From: Mycobacterium sp. 155
GTDB lineage: Bacteria > Actinomycetota > Actinomycetes > Mycobacteriales > Mycobacteriaceae
NCBI RefSeq assembly: GCF_000373905.1
Contig: NZ_KB892705.1
Span: 3,081,184 to 3,145,183 of the forward strand
Reading direction: 5' to 3'
DNA: 64,000 nt
Shown here: piece by piece, positions 7,992-18,837 of the stretch
Layout: every line of letters starts with the position of its first letter
Numbering within the stretch: position 1 is the stretch's first letter
The notes under the pieces: generated by a model
What the model was told of the DNA's origin: nothing
What the model saw: only the letters and a program-made list of their open reading frames with translations
Database searches by the model: none
Made by a program: the position numbers and the translations under genes

Positions 7992-9715
7992 CAGTTTTCG
8001 GGACCGTCCTCGGCGAGGGTCTTCTGCAGTGCGATCCGGATGCGGTCGGTGTCGTGCGGTGTCCAGCCGGCGGGCGGCGCGACTGCGGCCCAACCGTCCA
8101 ACATCGATTCGCCATAGTTGTGCCCATGTCCGGCCGGCACGCCCGAGGCGTTGGTCATGTCTGCGGCAACCTGCCAGAACGTGATGATCGGGTACCAGCG
8201 CATCGACTCGGTGCGGTCCCGCCCCGGCGGCTCGACAAGCCAATCCGGCCGGGAGAACAACAGATCCGTAGACCACCAGACGATTGGATCGGACGGATGC
8301 TGCAGGAACAGCACCCGTGTCCCCTCCCAGGGACCAGCGGTGTCAGCCGCGATTTCGCCGGGGTCGACCGCTTCGGAGAACCGGACCGTGCGGCCGTTGT
8401 CGTAGCGCGGTCTGACCGCAGGGGTACCTGGATCACGGCGCACCAGCAGACCGTGCCAGAGTGTGCTCGCATTGGGCGGCCCCACCCACAGCACCGCGGA
8501 GAACCCCATCCTGGTGATGTCGGGCAGCCACGAGAACGCGCCTTGACCGGCCAGCGATCCCAGACTTTCTCCGTAAAGCACCAGTTTGGGCCGGTGGTCC
8601 GGGGGCAGTTCTGCCCAGCGTGCGTGAATGGCATCGATCATCGCCCGCCCGGAGTCCACCGACTTCTGCCGGTCCGCGATGAACGAAATCCAGCTCGGCA
8701 GATACGAATACTGCATGCCGACCGTCGCGGTGTCGCCGTTGTACATCATCTCCAGCGCCCGTGCGGCGACCGGATTGACCCAGCCGGTACCCGTCGTCGG
8801 AACGATCACCAACACCTTGCGGCCGAAGGCATGGGTGCGCTCAAGTTCACTGAGCACCACCGCAATTCGCTGCTGGTCGGTATCTCCGGTATGCAGTCCC
8901 GCATAGACGCGGATGGGCTCCTTGGCGGGCTTTCCGTTGAGCCTGGTCAATTCGTCGACGTGCGGGCCGGTGGCAACGAAGTTGCGACCCTGAAATCCCA
9001 GCGTATCCCACGGGGCGAAAGAGTCTGGGCTGCCTGACCGTTCACGTTCGAAGGGTTGACTGACACCCTCGCGGGTAGTGGCATTCTGCGGCTGGAAAAC
9101 GCGACTTGCCCCGGCCAGAAACCCGCGGTAGAGCACGCCGTTGACCAGCATGACGACCAGCACCACCACCACGGCGGTACCGATGAATTGGGCGACTTCA
9201 CGGTTCAGATGCCAACGCCGGACCAACACGCGGGCCAGCAGACGCACCGCGTCCCGCAACACCCGCGCGGTGGAGATCAACGCGGCGGCAACCGCGGCGG
9301 CGACGATCAGGGTACGCAGATAACCGGCCGTGTCCGGTCCTTCGATACCCATGACGGCGGACACCTGTCGTTGCCACGCCGCAGCGGGCCCCAGCATCAG
9401 TATGCATGCCGCGACGGCCCCGCTGACGACAACCGCCTTGAGGCCATACAGCACTCGCTTGGCCGGAGGCCACCATGTTCGACGTCGTAATACGAAGCGA
9501 TACAAGACTTTTCCAAGCACGACGCCGATGCCGTAGCCGATCGCGGCGTTGATCCCACCGATCAGTCCGGCGAACAGCCAGTCTCTAGGTAGCAACGACG
9601 GCGTGAGCGACAGGCAGAAGAACAGGGCGCCAACGGTTATGCCTGCGAAATCGAGCCGGACCAGCGCCCAGGCCCAGACCAGTAACGGGTGTCGGTTTGT
9701 GGTCTGCTCAATCAC
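7991..9715 (-). CDS. Membrane-anchored alpha/beta-hydrolase (Abhydrolase_9 family)
   Basis: A 574-residue protein with about four to five N-terminal membrane helices (roughly residues 20-200) and a C-terminal alpha/beta-hydrolase domain. The nucleophile is the Ser of GESLGS in [17 protein letters not shown], and HGHNYG near the end offers the catalytic His. The family (Rv1069c type in M. tuberculosis) is of uncertain substrate; a lipase/esterase role in the envelope is an inference. Its GTG start overlaps the purL stop by four bases (GTGA), so it is translationally coupled to purL. Confidence 0.85.
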   Translation of the reverse strand: MIEQTTNRHPLLVWAWALVRLDFAGITVGALFFCLSLTPSLLPRDWLFAGLIGGINAAIGYGIGVVLGKVLYRFVLRRRTWWPPAKRVLYGLKAVVVSGAVAACILMLGPAAAWQRQVSAVMGIEGPDTAGYLRTLIVAAAVAAALISTARVLRDAVRLLARVLVRRWHLNREVAQFIGTAVVVVLVVMLVNGVLYRGFLAGASRVFQPQNATTREGVSQPFERERSGSPDSFAPWDTLGFQGRNFVATGPHVDELTRLNGKPAKEPIRVYAGLHTGDTDQQRIAVVLSELERTHAFGRKVLVIVPTTGTGWVNPVAARALEMMYNGDTATVGMQYSYLPSWISFIADRQKSVDSGRAMIDAIHARWAELPPDHRPKLVLYGESLGSLAGQGAFSWLPDITRMGFSAVLWVGPPNASTLWHGLLVRRDPGTPAVRPRYDNGRTVRFSEAVDPGEIAADTAGPWEGTRVLFLQHPSDPIVWWSTDLLFSRPDWLVEPPGRDRTESMRWYPIITFWQVAADMTNASGVPAGHGHNYGESMLDGWAAVAPPAGWTPHDTDRIRIALQKTLAEDGPEN

Positions 9716-12042
9716 CCGAACAACCCGGGCAGCACGCCCTCCGACGTGCTCCGCAGCTCGGACAGGGTGACGCTGAACTGGTCCTGCACTTCGACCGAGT
9801 CGCTGCCCTGGTCTGTCACGCCGATCCGGGTCACCGGCAGGCCCCGCGCCTCACACATCGACCGGAACCTGCTCTCCTCGGTGCGTGGTACGGCCACCAG
9901 CACCCGGCCGGCCGACTCGGAGAACAACGCCACGAAGGGGTCGGCTCCTTCGGGAAGGATTACGCGGCAACCGGTTTCACCGGCAAGGGCGGCCTCGACA
10001 ACGGCCTGGATCAGGCCGCCTTCGGACAAGTCGTGGGCTGCGGAGATCAGCCCGTCACGTGAAGCTGCCACGAGCACATCGGCCAGCAGCTTTTCGCGCT
10101 CCAGGTCGACCTTCGGAGGAACACCACCGAGGTGGTCGCCCGTGACCTGTGCCCAGATCGACCCGTCGAACTCATCGTGGGTGTCGCCCAGCAGCAGCAG
10201 TGTTTCGCCGGGCTCGGTGCCCAGACGTGTAGGGATACGTCGGTGCACATCTTCCAAGACACCGAGCACACCGACCACCGGGGTCGGCAGGATCGCTGTG
10301 GACCCGGTCTGGTTGTAGAAGCTGACATTGCCACCGGTCACCGGAATGCCCAGAGCCGCACAGCCATCGGCGAGGCCGCGCACTGCCTGGCTGAACTGCC
10401 ACATCACGCCCGGATCCTCGGGAGACCCGAAGTTGAGACAGTTGGTCACCGCGACCGGTGTGGCGCCGGTGACGGCGACATTGCGGTAGGCCTCAGCCAA
10501 GGCCAGCTGCGCACCGGTATACGGGTCGAGCTGGGTGTAGCGGCCCGACGCGTCGGTGGACAACGCGATGCCGCGGCCGGTCGTCTCGTCGATGCGCAGC
10601 ACGCCGCCGTCGGCATGCTCGGCCAGCACGGTGTTGCCGCGTACATAGCGGTCGTACTGCTCGGTGATGAACGCCCGGCTGCACAGGTGCGGGCTGCCGA
10701 CCATGGCGAGCAAGGTCTCCCGCAGCTCGTCGCCCGTCTTGGGCCGAGGCAGCTTCGCCGAGGTGTCGGCGATCAGCGCGTCCTGGGTGTCGGGCCGGGC
10801 CACCGGACGCTGGTACACCGGGCCCTCGTGGGCCACGGTGCGCGGAGGCACGTCGACGACGGTCTCGCCGTTCCAGGTGATCTGCAGCCGGTCGCCGTCG
10901 GTGACCTCGCCGATGACGGTGGCCAGCACATCCCACTTGCGGCACACCGCCAGGAACGCTTCGACGTTCTCCGGGGTGACCACCGCGCACATCCGTTCCT
11001 GCGATTCGCTGGACAGGATCTCCGCCGGGGTCATGTTGGCCGCACGCTGCGGTACTCGTTCCAGTTCCACCCGCATACCACCGTCCCCGGCGGAGGCCAG
11101 TTCGGATGTGGCACAGGACAATCCGGCGCCGCCGAGATCCTGGATACCGACCACCAGGTCAGCCGCGTAGAGCTCCAGACAGCACTCGATGAGCACCTTC
11201 TCGGTGAACGGGTCACCGACCTGCACCGCGGGCAACTTTTTACGCGATTTCGACGGTCCGGCTCCGCCTCCGGCTTCGTGTCCGGCGTCGCCCTCGTCGC
11301 CACCGAACGTCTCCGACGCCAGCACTGACACACCGCCGATACCGTCCAAGCCGGTGCGGGCGCCGAACAGGATGATCTTGTTGCCCGTGCCCGACGCAAA
11401 CGCCAGGTGCAGGTCCTCTTTGCGCAGCACGCCCACGCACAACGCGTTGACCAGTGGGTTTCCCGCATAGGACGCGTCGAAGACGGTCTCGCCGCCGATG
11501 TTGGGCAGGCCAAGCGAGTTGCCGTAGCCACCGACGCCGCGCACCACGCCGTCGAGCACGCGGCGGGTGTCAGGCGCGTCGGCCGCGCCGAAGCGCAACT
11601 GGTCCATCACCGCGACCGGGCGGGCGCCCATCGCCATGATGTCGCGCACAATGCCGCCGACACCCGTCGCGGCGCCCTGATAGGGCTCGACGTAGGACGG
11701 GTGGTTGTGGGACTCGACCTTGAACGTCACGGCCCAACCGTCGCCGATGTCGACCACACCAGCGTTCTCGCCGATGCCGGCCAGCATGCCTGCGCGCATC
11801 TCGTCGGTGGTGGTCTCACCGAAGTACCGCAGATGCACCTTGGAGGACTTGTAGGAGCAGTGCTCACTCCACATCACCGAGTACATCGCCAGCTCGGCGT
11901 CGGTGGGACGCCGGCCCAGGATGTCCCGGATCCGCTGGTACTCGTCGTCTTTGAGGCCGAGTTCGCGGTAGGGCTGGGGGTGATCGGGGGTGGCGGCCGC
12001 CCGCTGCACCGAGTCAATGTCGTGGGTGAGCTCAGACGTCAC
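9712..12042 (-). CDS. purL: Phosphoribosylformylglycinamidine synthase subunit II
   Basis: A 776-residue small-type PurL, which with PurS and PurQ converts FGAR to FGAM using ATP and glutamine-derived ammonia. Conserved segments include [22 protein letters not shown], and [15 protein letters not shown] Gly-rich stretch ([16 protein letters not shown]) interrupts the loop before [12 protein letters not shown]. The GTG start overlaps the upstream antiporter stop by four bases (GTGA), and its own stop overlaps the downstream hydrolase start the same way. purQ and purS lie about 4.5 kb away. Confidence 0.95.
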   Translation of the reverse strand: MTSELTHDIDSVQRAAATPDHPQPYRELGLKDDEYQRIRDILGRRPTDAELAMYSVMWSEHCSYKSSKVHLRYFGETTTDEMRAGMLAGIGENAGVVDIGDGWAVTFKVESHNHPSYVEPYQGAATGVGGIVRDIMAMGARPVAVMDQLRFGAADAPDTRRVLDGVVRGVGGYGNSLGLPNIGGETVFDASYAGNPLVNALCVGVLRKEDLHLAFASGTGNKIILFGARTGLDGIGGVSVLASETFGGDEGDAGHEAGGGAGPSKSRKKLPAVQVGDPFTEKVLIECCLELYAADLVVGIQDLGGAGLSCATSELASAGDGGMRVELERVPQRAANMTPAEILSSESQERMCAVVTPENVEAFLAVCRKWDVLATVIGEVTDGDRLQITWNGETVVDVPPRTVAHEGPVYQRPVARPDTQDALIADTSAKLPRPKTGDELRETLLAMVGSPHLCSRAFITEQYDRYVRGNTVLAEHADGGVLRIDETTGRGIALSTDASGRYTQLDPYTGAQLALAEAYRNVAVTGATPVAVTNCLNFGSPEDPGVMWQFSQAVRGLADGCAALGIPVTGGNVSFYNQTGSTAILPTPVVGVLGVLEDVHRRIPTRLGTEPGETLLLLGDTHDEFDGSIWAQVTGDHLGGVPPKVDLEREKLLADVLVAASRDGLISAAHDLSEGGLIQAVVEAALAGETGCRVILPEGADPFVALFSESAGRVLVAVPRTEESRFRSMCEARGLPVTRIGVTDQGSDSVEVQDQFSVTLSELRSTSEGVLPGLFG

Positions 12043-13247
12043 GCGCTCAGTTTAGTTTGTGATCGCTGGTAGGCGCGCGCAGCCGCCGGTGCACCGGCTC
12101 CGTGGATGATCACGCTGCCCAACACCGCGATGACCAGCACCTGCACCAGGGTGTTCTCGGCCACCCCGTCAAGGGCGTTGAAGGCCAGCAGTCCGAACAC
12201 GATCGAGGTGGTGCCGCGAGGTCCCAGCCAACCGAGCAGTAGCCGTTCGGACCAGCTGACGGGTGAGCCGAGCATCGCCAGCAGCACCGTGCCGATGCGC
12301 ACCAGAGTCAGCACGAGCAGGCAGAACAAGACCAGCCCCCACGGCACGCCGTAGCCGAGCGCCAACACGGCGGTGAGGCCGAACACGAACCACATCCCCG
12401 ACGCCAACAGGAATCCCACGTCGTCGACGAGTTCGAGTTCGGTGGCGAAGGTCGGCGAGACCCGGAAGTAGTTGAACGCTATGCCGCAGACGAAGGCCGA
12501 AACGAAGCCGTTGCCGCCGATGCCGAGGCTGGCGCCGAAGGACAGCACCGGGGCAGTCACCAGGATCAGGCGTTTGGCCTGGCCCGTCATCAGGCCACGG
12601 CGTTCAGCGGTGTTGGTCGCCACGGCCAGTGCCGCGCCGACGACGGCTCCGACGAGAAGCGCCTTGCCTGCCTCGGGGACGGCCCTGGCCAGAGCGTCGA
12701 GGGGGTTCTCGGCTTCAGTGCGATCCGAGGCGAGCACCAGCGCGAAGATGAACAGCGGCGACACGATGCCGTCGTTGTAGCCGGCCTCGACATTGAGCAG
12801 CCCCCGCACGCGCTCGGGGATGCGGTCGTCACGCAGCAGCGACGATGTCGGCGCGAAATCGATCGGCACCACCACGCACGCGATGACCAGCAGCACGGCC
12901 CACGGTAGTCCCGGCAGCAGCCACAGCCCCAGCAGCACAGAGGCGGCCAGGCCCAGCGGCATTGCGATGAACAGAAGTCGCAGCGCCGAGCGCGGGTCTG
13001 CGCCGAGGTAGCCGCCGCGGACATCAGTGGCATCGACGAAAAGCAGTACCGCAAGGATGATTTCGGCGATGTGCTGGGCGGCGACGGCATTCAGGGTCGA
13101 CGCCACCGCATCCCGGGTGGTGAAGCCGACCGCAATCCCGGCCAGTACCAACACCATCGGTGCGGTCAGCCGCAAACGCTCGAAGCCACGCGAGAATAGC
13201 GACCAGCCGGCCAGCACCACCGAGACCGCGACGAGCGACAACAGCAT
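12039..13247 (-). CDS. CPA1-type cation:proton antiporter
   Basis: A 402-residue protein of about 12 hydrophobic helices. The stretch [33 protein letters not shown] carries the paired helix signatures of CPA1 exchangers, including the ND pair (YNDG) normally at the ion-binding site. It should exchange Na+ or K+ for H+ at the plasma membrane; ion preference cannot be inferred. It overlaps purL by four bases (GTGA) and is the first gene of a four-gene overlapping unit. Confidence 0.85.
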   Translation of the reverse strand: MLLSLVAVSVVLAGWSLFSRGFERLRLTAPMVLVLAGIAVGFTTRDAVASTLNAVAAQHIAEIILAVLLFVDATDVRGGYLGADPRSALRLLFIAMPLGLAASVLLGLWLLPGLPWAVLLVIACVVVPIDFAPTSSLLRDDRIPERVRGLLNVEAGYNDGIVSPLFIFALVLASDRTEAENPLDALARAVPEAGKALLVGAVVGAALAVATNTAERRGLMTGQAKRLILVTAPVLSFGASLGIGGNGFVSAFVCGIAFNYFRVSPTFATELELVDDVGFLLASGMWFVFGLTAVLALGYGVPWGLVLFCLLVLTLVRIGTVLLAMLGSPVSWSERLLLGWLGPRGTTSIVFGLLAFNALDGVAENTLVQVLVIAVLGSVIIHGAGAPAAARAYQRSQTKLSA

Positions 13248-13304
13248 GGCCGGAATCCTGCCAGGACCGCCGGTGTTAGGAGAGCGCCACCGGCCGACGT
13301 CGGG

Positions 13305-14564
13305 TCAGCCCGGTGACAGAAACGCCTGCAACGCGGCCGAGTAGGCGGCGACGTCGTGCGCGCCCATGAACTCCCGGGCGGAATGCATGGCCAACTGGGC
13401 CGCTCCGACATCGACGGTGGGGATGCCGGTGCGGGCCGATGTCATCGGCCCGATCGTCGACCCGCACGGTAGATCGGCCCGGTGCTCGTAGCGTTGCAGC
13501 GGGACACCCGCCTGCTCGCAGGCCAGCGCGAAGGCCGCCGCGGTGCGGCCGTCGGTGGCGTAACGCAGATTCGGCTGCACCTTGAGCACCGGACCGGCGT
13601 TCACCGCGATGTGGTGGGACGGCTCGTGGCGCTCGGGATAGTTCGGGTGGGTGGCATGCGCCATGTCGCCCGACGCAACCATCGATCCGGCCACCCGGCG
13701 CAGGTAGTCCTCGCGGCTGCCGTCGGCGGCCAACGTGATGCGTTCCAGCACGGTCGGCAGCAACTCGGACTGGGCCCCGTGGTCCGAGGTGGACCCCACC
13801 TCTTCGTGGTCGAACAACGCCAGCACCGGCACATGGTCCGCGCCGGCCGCGGCGAGGAAGGCCTCCAGGCCCGCATAGCAGGTCACCTGGTTGTCCAGCC
13901 GCGGCGCGCTGACGAACTCATCGTCGACACCGGTGACGGACGACGGCGTGACGTCGTGGGTCATCAGGTCGAAACCCAGCACATCAGCCTCTGCGACCCC
14001 GGCCCGCTCAGCCACGAAGCCGATGAAGGACCGCGGCCGCTCCCCCACGCCCCACACCGCGTTGACGTGCCGCTGCGGGTCCGGGCTGACGCCCTTGCGG
14101 TCGTCGGAGAGGTGAATCGCCAGCTGCGGCACCCGCAGAATCGGGTCGTCGACACGGATCAGGCGGTGTTCGATCCGGTTGCCGATGCGCACGGCCAGGC
14201 GGCCGCTGATGCCGAGATCACGGTCCAGCCAGGAGTTCAGCCAGGCCCCGCCGTAGGGCTGCAGCGCCACCATCTGCCAGCCGGCGACCAACAGGTCTGG
14301 ATGCTGCTTGACGCGCAGATTCGGGCTGTCGGTGTGCCCGCCGACGATGCGAAACGGCGCGGCGGTCCTGGCATTCTCGGTACGCCACGCCACGAGCGAA
14401 CCGGCTCGCACCGTGAAGAACCTGCCGTTAGCCGGCCACGCATCGGTTTCGGCCAATTCGGTGAAACCCGCATGGATCAGCCGTTGCGCGGCGTGAGCAC
14501 ACACGTGGAACGGGGACGGCGACGCGTCGATGAACTCACACAGACCAAGGGGGCTAGCTGCCAT
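13305..14564 (-). CDS. pepC: M18 family aminopeptidase
   Basis: A 419-residue aspartyl aminopeptidase (M18; Rv0800 PepC in M. tuberculosis). Metal ligands and catalytic residues can be assigned to GGHTDSP (His/Asp, about 74-80), SAPRLDNQ (Asp), DHEEVGS (Glu pair) and the C-terminal MHSARE (His). Length is typical. It should trim N-terminal residues from cytosolic peptides. It is divergent from the DyP-encapsulin operon with only 49 bp between starts. Confidence 0.9.
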   Translation of the reverse strand: MAASPLGLCEFIDASPSPFHVCAHAAQRLIHAGFTELAETDAWPANGRFFTVRAGSLVAWRTENARTAAPFRIVGGHTDSPNLRVKQHPDLLVAGWQMVALQPYGGAWLNSWLDRDLGISGRLAVRIGNRIEHRLIRVDDPILRVPQLAIHLSDDRKGVSPDPQRHVNAVWGVGERPRSFIGFVAERAGVAEADVLGFDLMTHDVTPSSVTGVDDEFVSAPRLDNQVTCYAGLEAFLAAAGADHVPVLALFDHEEVGSTSDHGAQSELLPTVLERITLAADGSREDYLRRVAGSMVASGDMAHATHPNYPERHEPSHHIAVNAGPVLKVQPNLRYATDGRTAAAFALACEQAGVPLQRYEHRADLPCGSTIGPMTSARTGIPTVDVGAAQLAMHSAREFMGAHDVAAYSAALQAFLSPG

Positions 14565-14613
14565 ATCTCCATCTTGGCCTGGATTTCCGGGCGGGCCGCG
14601 CTAGGGTCCTGGT

Positions 14614-15657
14614 GTGCCCGCACCACAGCCGCAGCCGGTTCTGGCCCCGCTGACACCTGCTGCCGTGTTCATGGTCTCGACCGTCAACGAAGGTCAGGAG
14701 GCTGCCGTTCACGACGCCCTGGCCGATATCTCGGGCCTGGTACGGGCAATCGGGTTCCGCGACCCCACCAAACATCTGTCGGCGGTCGTGTCGATCGGTT
14801 CCGACGCCTGGGACCGGCTGTTCTCCGGCCCGCGCCCGGCCGAATTACATCGCTTCATCGCCCTCGACGGTCCGCGCCATCACGCCCCGGCCACTCCCGG
14901 AGATCTGCTGTTCCACCTGCGGGCCGAGTCCATGGATGTGTGCTTCGAACTCGCGACCAGACTCGTCGATGCGATGGCCGGCGCCATCACCATCGTCGAC
15001 GAGGTGCACGGATTCAAGTTCTTCGACAACAGGGATCTGCTCGGATTCGTCGACGGCACCGAGAACCCGAACGGGCCGGTAGCCACCAACGCCAGCCAAA
15101 TCGGCGATGAGGACCCCGATTTCGCCGGCGGCTGCTACGTACACGTGCAGAAGTATCTGCACGACATGGCATCGTGGAATTCGTTGTCCGTCGAGGAGCA
15201 GGAGCGGGTGATCGGACGCACGAAACTCGACGACATCGAAATGTCCGATGCGGTGAAGCCACCGAATTCGCACCTCGCCCTCAACGTCATCGAAGACGCG
15301 GCGGGCAATGAGCTGAAGATCATCCGGCACAACATGCCGTTCGGCGAGATCGGCAAGGGCGAATTCGGCACGTACTACATCGGCTACTCCCGCACCCCCA
15401 GCGTGACCGAGCGAATGCTGCACAACATGTTCATCGGCGACCCGCCCGGCAGCACCGACCGGATCCTCGATTTCTCCACGGCCGTCACGGGCGGCTTGTT
15501 CTTCAGCCCCACCATCGACTTCTTGGATTCCCCACCGCCCCTCCCGACTTCGGCGGACCGGGAAGAAGAATCGTCACCCGTTTCGGTCATGGAGCCGGTG
15601 GCGAGTAGGAGAGACCCGTCCCTTGCGATCGGCAGCCTGAAAGGAACACTGCAATGA
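14614..15657 (+). CDS. dyp: Dye-decolorizing peroxidase, encapsulin cargo
   Basis: A 347-residue DyP-type heme peroxidase. GFVDGTENP is the conserved GxxDG motif with the distal Asp, and NSHLAL probably holds the proximal heme His. The C-terminus ends SLAIGSLKGTLQ after a Pro/Ser-rich linker. This matches the encapsulin targeting peptide (SLxIGSLKG) of other DyP cargoes, so the enzyme should be packed inside the shell encoded next. It corresponds to Rv0799c and overlaps the encapsulin gene by four bases (ATGA). Confidence 0.95.
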   Translation: MPAPQPQPVLAPLTPAAVFMVSTVNEGQEAAVHDALADISGLVRAIGFRDPTKHLSAVVSIGSDAWDRLFSGPRPAELHRFIALDGPRHHAPATPGDLLFHLRAESMDVCFELATRLVDAMAGAITIVDEVHGFKFFDNRDLLGFVDGTENPNGPVATNASQIGDEDPDFAGGCYVHVQKYLHDMASWNSLSVEEQERVIGRTKLDDIEMSDAVKPPNSHLALNVIEDAAGNELKIIRHNMPFGEIGKGEFGTYYIGYSRTPSVTERMLHNMFIGDPPGSTDRILDFSTAVTGGLFFSPTIDFLDSPPPLPTSADREEESSPVSVMEPVASRRDPSLAIGSLKGTLQ

Positions 15658-16451
15658 ACAACCTGTACCGCGAGCTGGCTCCGATCACCGAGTCCGCTTG
15701 GGCCGAGATCGAAACCGAGGCGGCCCGGACGTTCAAACGTCACATCGCCGGACGTCGGGTGGTCGATGTGACGGGACCGACCGGGCCGGTGGAGGCGTCC
15801 CTCAGCACAGGTCATCTACTGGACGTGGATGCACCTGCCGACGGTGTGCAAGCCGATCTGCGGGCCAGCCAGCCGCTGGTGCGGTTGCGCGTGCCGTTCA
15901 CGGTGTCGCGCACCGCAATCGACGATGTCGAGCGCGGCGCCCAGGATTCCGACTGGGATCCGGTCAAGGATGCCGCCAAGAAGCTGGCATTCGTCGAGGA
16001 CCGGGCCATCTTCGAGGGCTACGGCGCCGCATCCATCCAGGGCATCCGCAGCGCCAGCTCCAACCCTGCGCTGGCCCTGCCCGACGACGCCCGCGAGATT
16101 CCCGACGTGATCGCCCAAGCACTCTCGGAGCTGCGACTGGCCGGTGTCGACGGCCCCTACTCCGTGCTGCTGTCGGCAGCGACCTACACCAAGGTCAGTG
16201 AGACGACGGCACATGGTTATCCCATCCGCGAACACCTCAGCCGCTTGGTCGACGGCGACATCATCTGGGCGCCCGCGATCGACGGTGCCTTCGTGTTGTC
16301 CACCCGCGGTGGGGATTTCGATTTGCACCTTGGCACCGATGTGGCCATCGGCTACCTGTCACACGACGCGCAGAGCGTCCAGCTGTACATGCAGGAGACC
16401 CTGACGTTCCTGTGCTACACCGCCGAAGCATCGGTGGCCCTCACGGCCTGA
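15654..16451 (+). CDS. enc: Encapsulin shell protein (CFP29)
   Basis: A 265-residue family 1 encapsulin with HK97 phage capsid fold, homologous to Rv0798c/CFP29. The start MNNLYRELAPI and the ending LYMQETLTF...YTAEASVAL are characteristic. Sixty copies of this length class form T=1 shells. Coupled translation with the DyP gene fits co-assembly with its cargo. Confidence 0.95.
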   Translation: MNNLYRELAPITESAWAEIETEAARTFKRHIAGRRVVDVTGPTGPVEASLSTGHLLDVDAPADGVQADLRASQPLVRLRVPFTVSRTAIDDVERGAQDSDWDPVKDAAKKLAFVEDRAIFEGYGAASIQGIRSASSNPALALPDDAREIPDVIAQALSELRLAGVDGPYSVLLSAATYTKVSETTAHGYPIREHLSRLVDGDIIWAPAIDGAFVLSTRGGDFDLHLGTDVAIGYLSHDAQSVQLYMQETLTFLCYTAEASVALTA

Positions 16452-16465
16452 CCGTCCCCCTCTGC

Positions 16466-16508
16466 ACCGCGAGCGCGCGTGTCTGCTCCGCGACACGCCG
16501 CTCGCGGT
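16466..16508. repeat. Intergenic stem-loop, CGCGAGC-type family, copy 1
   Basis: ACCGCGAGC at 16466 pairs with GCTCGCGGT ending at 16508, and inner GCGTGTC pairs with GACACGC, with one bulged base. It resembles stem-loops at 30711-30791 and 48584-48649 in base composition, position at a gene end, and the GTCTGCTC and GACACGC submotifs. Confidence 0.6.
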
Positions 16509-16524
16509 CGGCATTTTGCGCACA

Positions 16525-16571
16525 CTCACAGCCTGACCGAGGGTGGTGTGCGCCCTCGGTCAGGCTGTGAG
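16525..16571. terminator. Perfect 19-bp hairpin between convergent encapsulin and purQ
   Basis: Arms 16525-16543 and 16553-16571 are perfectly complementary with a 9-nt loop. The purQ stop codon (16560-16562) lies inside the right arm. It is placed as a bidirectional terminator for the convergent operons. Confidence 0.75.
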
Positions 16572-17249
16572 AACCGCGTCCAGTGCGGAGTAGAACAGGC
16601 CCAGGCCGTCGTCGGATGGGCCGGTCAGCGCTTCGGTGGCGTGTTCAGGGTGCGGCATGAGGCCGACGACACGACGATTGGCCGAGCAGACACCGGCAAT
16701 GTTGCGCATCGAGCCGTTGAGGTTCTCCCGGTAGCGGAAGACCACGCGGTCGTCGCCCTCCAGTTCGTCGAGCACCGCCTCGGACGCCACATAGCGCCCC
16801 TCCCCCGATTTCAGCGGGACCAGCAGATCGGCACCCGGCTCGTAGCGCGTCGTCCACGCCGTCGAGGTGGATGCCACCTCCAGCCACACATCGCGGCAGA
16901 CAAAGTGCAGGCCGGCGTTGCGGGTCAACGCGCCGGGCAGCAAGCCCGCCTCGCACAGCACCTGAAAACCGTTGCAGATGCCCAAGACCGGCATCCCCTT
17001 CTCCGCCGCGGAGATCACCGAACCCATCACCGGGGCGAACTTGGCGATCGCGCCGCAGCGCAGGTAGTCACCGTAGGAGAAGCCGCCGGGCACCACGACG
17101 GCGTCGACGCCGTGCAGGTCCGCGTCGGCGTGCCAGAGGGCGACGGCTTCGGCCCCGGCCAGCCGCACCGCACGCGCGGCATCGACGTCGTCGAGGGTGC
17201 CGGGGAAGGTGATGACGCCGATTCTTCCCGCCGCTGCGCTCGCGGTCAC
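16560..17249 (-). CDS. purQ: Phosphoribosylformylglycinamidine synthase subunit I (glutaminase)
   Basis: A 229-residue class I glutamine amidotransferase that supplies ammonia to PurL. The nucleophile Cys is in GICNGFQ, and the His-Glu pair is in MPHPEHA near the C-terminus. [14 protein letters not shown] is typical of PurQ. It overlaps purS by four bases (GTGA), so the two are translationally coupled. Confidence 0.95.
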   Translation of the reverse strand: MTASAAAGRIGVITFPGTLDDVDAARAVRLAGAEAVALWHADADLHGVDAVVVPGGFSYGDYLRCGAIAKFAPVMGSVISAAEKGMPVLGICNGFQVLCEAGLLPGALTRNAGLHFVCRDVWLEVASTSTAWTTRYEPGADLLVPLKSGEGRYVASEAVLDELEGDDRVVFRYRENLNGSMRNIAGVCSANRRVVGLMPHPEHATEALTGPSDDGLGLFYSALDAVLTA

Positions 17250-17485
17250 GAATCCTCCCGACTCACCGCAAAATCTTCGATCACAGTGTTGGCCAACAGG
17301 GATTCGGCGATCTCGGCCAATGTCTCGTCGGCCACGGAATCGTCGACCTCGAGCTCAAAACGCTTACCCTGCCGAACATCTGAGATACCCGCATGCCCGA
17401 GGCGCCCGAGGGCCCCGACAATGGCCTGCCCCTGGGGGTCCAGGATCTCCGCCTTGGGCATCACATGCACAACTACCTTTGCCAC
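17246..17485 (-). CDS. purS: Phosphoribosylformylglycinamidine synthase subunit PurS
   Basis: A 79-residue PurS, the small dimeric bridge between PurQ and PurL. The sequence [30 protein letters not shown] matches mycobacterial PurS. I use the internal GTG at 17485, which gives the usual 79-residue length, rather than the GTG nine bases upstream. It is followed directly by purQ. Confidence 0.92.
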   Translation of the reverse strand: MAKVVVHVMPKAEILDPQGQAIVGALGRLGHAGISDVRQGKRFELEVDDSVADETLAEIAESLLANTVIEDFAVSREDS

Positions 17486-17495
17486 GGCGCACACT

Positions 17496-18158
17496 CTACC
17501 GGCACGACCCGATGTAGGCGTCGCACAGTGGCCTGGTCATCGCATCGAAGACCTGGCTATCGGGAATCGTGGGCCACGGAACCTGTGGCGGGGTCGTCGA
17601 CCACATGGCAAGCTCGACCACAGTGCTGTTGCGGGTATCGGCCAGCAAATACTGATGGAGCACCCGGTTGCCGTCGATGCTGAGCACCGCCGCGAGCTGA
17701 CCGGGCACATCGGTGGTGATCGACGGAGAGCTCTGCGGGGCGGTCAGCTGGCAGGCCCGCAGCGCGCCGGCCGCCAGCCGGATCGCCCCCAGCGCGAGGT
17801 CGGCGCCGCGCCAGGTCTCTCCGCGCCAGTGCACCACCTGCGCCTGCACCTGCCACTGGTCCTCGGGCTCCGGGATGAGGGCGCGGGCACTGACGGCGTA
17901 CCCACGCGCATCGCCGGGCAGCGGCGGTGTCGCGCAGTCCGCCTCGAACCGGAATCGCGGGCTCACCGTCGCCACCGCCAGCCCCGACAGCTCGTGCCAC
18001 TGGTAGTTGCGGTACAGCGGAATGTCCGCGGCGGCGATCCACGCGGAGGCGGGGATCTGGTCGCACATCGGTGGGCAATCGGCGGGCTGCGACGAGGCGG
18101 GTCCCGGCGTCGCGGCCAGCCCTAAGACCGCGAGCAGCATCGCTCCGATCATGCGCAT
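17496..18158 (-). CDS. Exported protein of unknown function
   Basis: A 220-residue protein that begins MRMIGAMLLAVLGLAATPGPASS, a Sec signal peptide probably cut near residues 21-24. Cysteines are placed to form disulfides in the mature part (PADCPPMCDQ, FEADCATPP, RACQLTAP, CDAYIGSC at the C-terminus). I do not recognise a domain. The reading frame runs further upstream to 18317, but that part antisense-overlaps the divergent MBL gene and does not look like a signal peptide. The stop lies 10 bp downstream of the purS start region, but the gene is transcribed toward purS, so it may be part of the purS-purQ unit. Confidence 0.75.
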   Translation of the reverse strand: MRMIGAMLLAVLGLAATPGPASSQPADCPPMCDQIPASAWIAAADIPLYRNYQWHELSGLAVATVSPRFRFEADCATPPLPGDARGYAVSARALIPEPEDQWQVQAQVVHWRGETWRGADLALGAIRLAAGALRACQLTAPQSSPSITTDVPGQLAAVLSIDGNRVLHQYLLADTRNSTVVELAMWSTTPPQVPWPTIPDSQVFDAMTRPLCDAYIGSCR

Positions 18159-18189
18159 GATTGCAGCCACCGAAGGCAACAATATAGGC

Positions 18190-18828
18190 ATGCAATTGAC
18201 GCATTTCGGACATTCCTGCCTGCTGGCCAGCATGTCGGATACCACCGTGCTGTTCGACCCGGGCAATTTCTCGCACGGATTCGAGGGCATCACCGGACTA
18301 TCGGCGATCCTGATCACCCACCAGCACCCCGATCACGCCGATCCGGCCCGGCTGCCCGCGCTCGTCGAGGCCAATCCGCAGGCCGCGCTCTACGCCGACC
18401 CGCAGACCGCTGCTCAGCTGGGCGAACCGTGGCAGGCCGTACAGGTAGGCGACCAATTCCAGGTCGGCAACATCACCGTCCGCGGGGTTGGCGGCCGGCA
18501 CGCGGTGATCCACCCGGAAATCCCGGTGGTCGACAACATTTCGTACCTACTGGGCGACGACGAGCACCCCGCGCGGCTCATGCACCCGGGCGACGCGCTG
18601 TTCGTGCCCGGCGAGCCGGTCGACGTGCTGGCTACCCCGGCCGCCGCGCCGTGGATGAAGATCTCCGAGGCGGTCGAATATCTGCGGGCGGTGGCTCCGG
18701 TCCGGGCGGTCCCGATCCATCAGGGCATCATCGAGCGCAACGCGCGTGGCATCTACTACGGGCGGCTCAGCGAGATGACCCCTACCGACTTCCAGGTGCT
18801 CAACGAGGAGACCGGCACCGAGTTCTGA
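18190..18828 (+). CDS. MBL-fold metal-dependent hydrolase (UlaG/YcjX-like)
   Basis: A 212-residue metallo-beta-lactamase-fold protein starting MQLTHFGHSC. The metal-binding motif is THQHPDHAD (HxHxDH), with further ligands likely in GGRHAVIH and PIHQG. Arrangement and length match the UlaG-like L-ascorbate-6-phosphate lactonase superfamily and Rv0786c. The true substrate is unknown. It starts 31 bp from the divergent exported-protein gene; an in-frame start at 18007 would run antisense through that gene and is rejected. Confidence 0.85.
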   Translation: MQLTHFGHSCLLASMSDTTVLFDPGNFSHGFEGITGLSAILITHQHPDHADPARLPALVEANPQAALYADPQTAAQLGEPWQAVQVGDQFQVGNITVRGVGGRHAVIHPEIPVVDNISYLLGDDEHPARLMHPGDALFVPGEPVDVLATPAAAPWMKISEAVEYLRAVAPVRAVPIHQGIIERNARGIYYGRLSEMTPTDFQVLNEETGTEF

Positions 18829-18837
18829 CGGGAGCTG

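Noticed and set aside
7992..8276. N-terminal extension of the CPBP protease
   Set aside because: The added 95 residues are antisense-like, lie inside the hydrolase gene and lack membrane or protease features.
13482..15110. 542-codon plus-strand open frame
   Set aside because: It runs antisense to the M18 peptidase and out of frame through the DyP gene, both of which have clear catalytic motifs.
15654..16451. Encapsulin as a prophage capsid gene
   Set aside because: It is paired with a DyP cargo carrying a targeting tail and lacks any neighbouring phage genes.
16479..18125. 548-codon plus-strand open frame
   Set aside because: It is antisense to purQ, purS and the exported protein gene; its composition is Arg/His/Gly-rich shadow.
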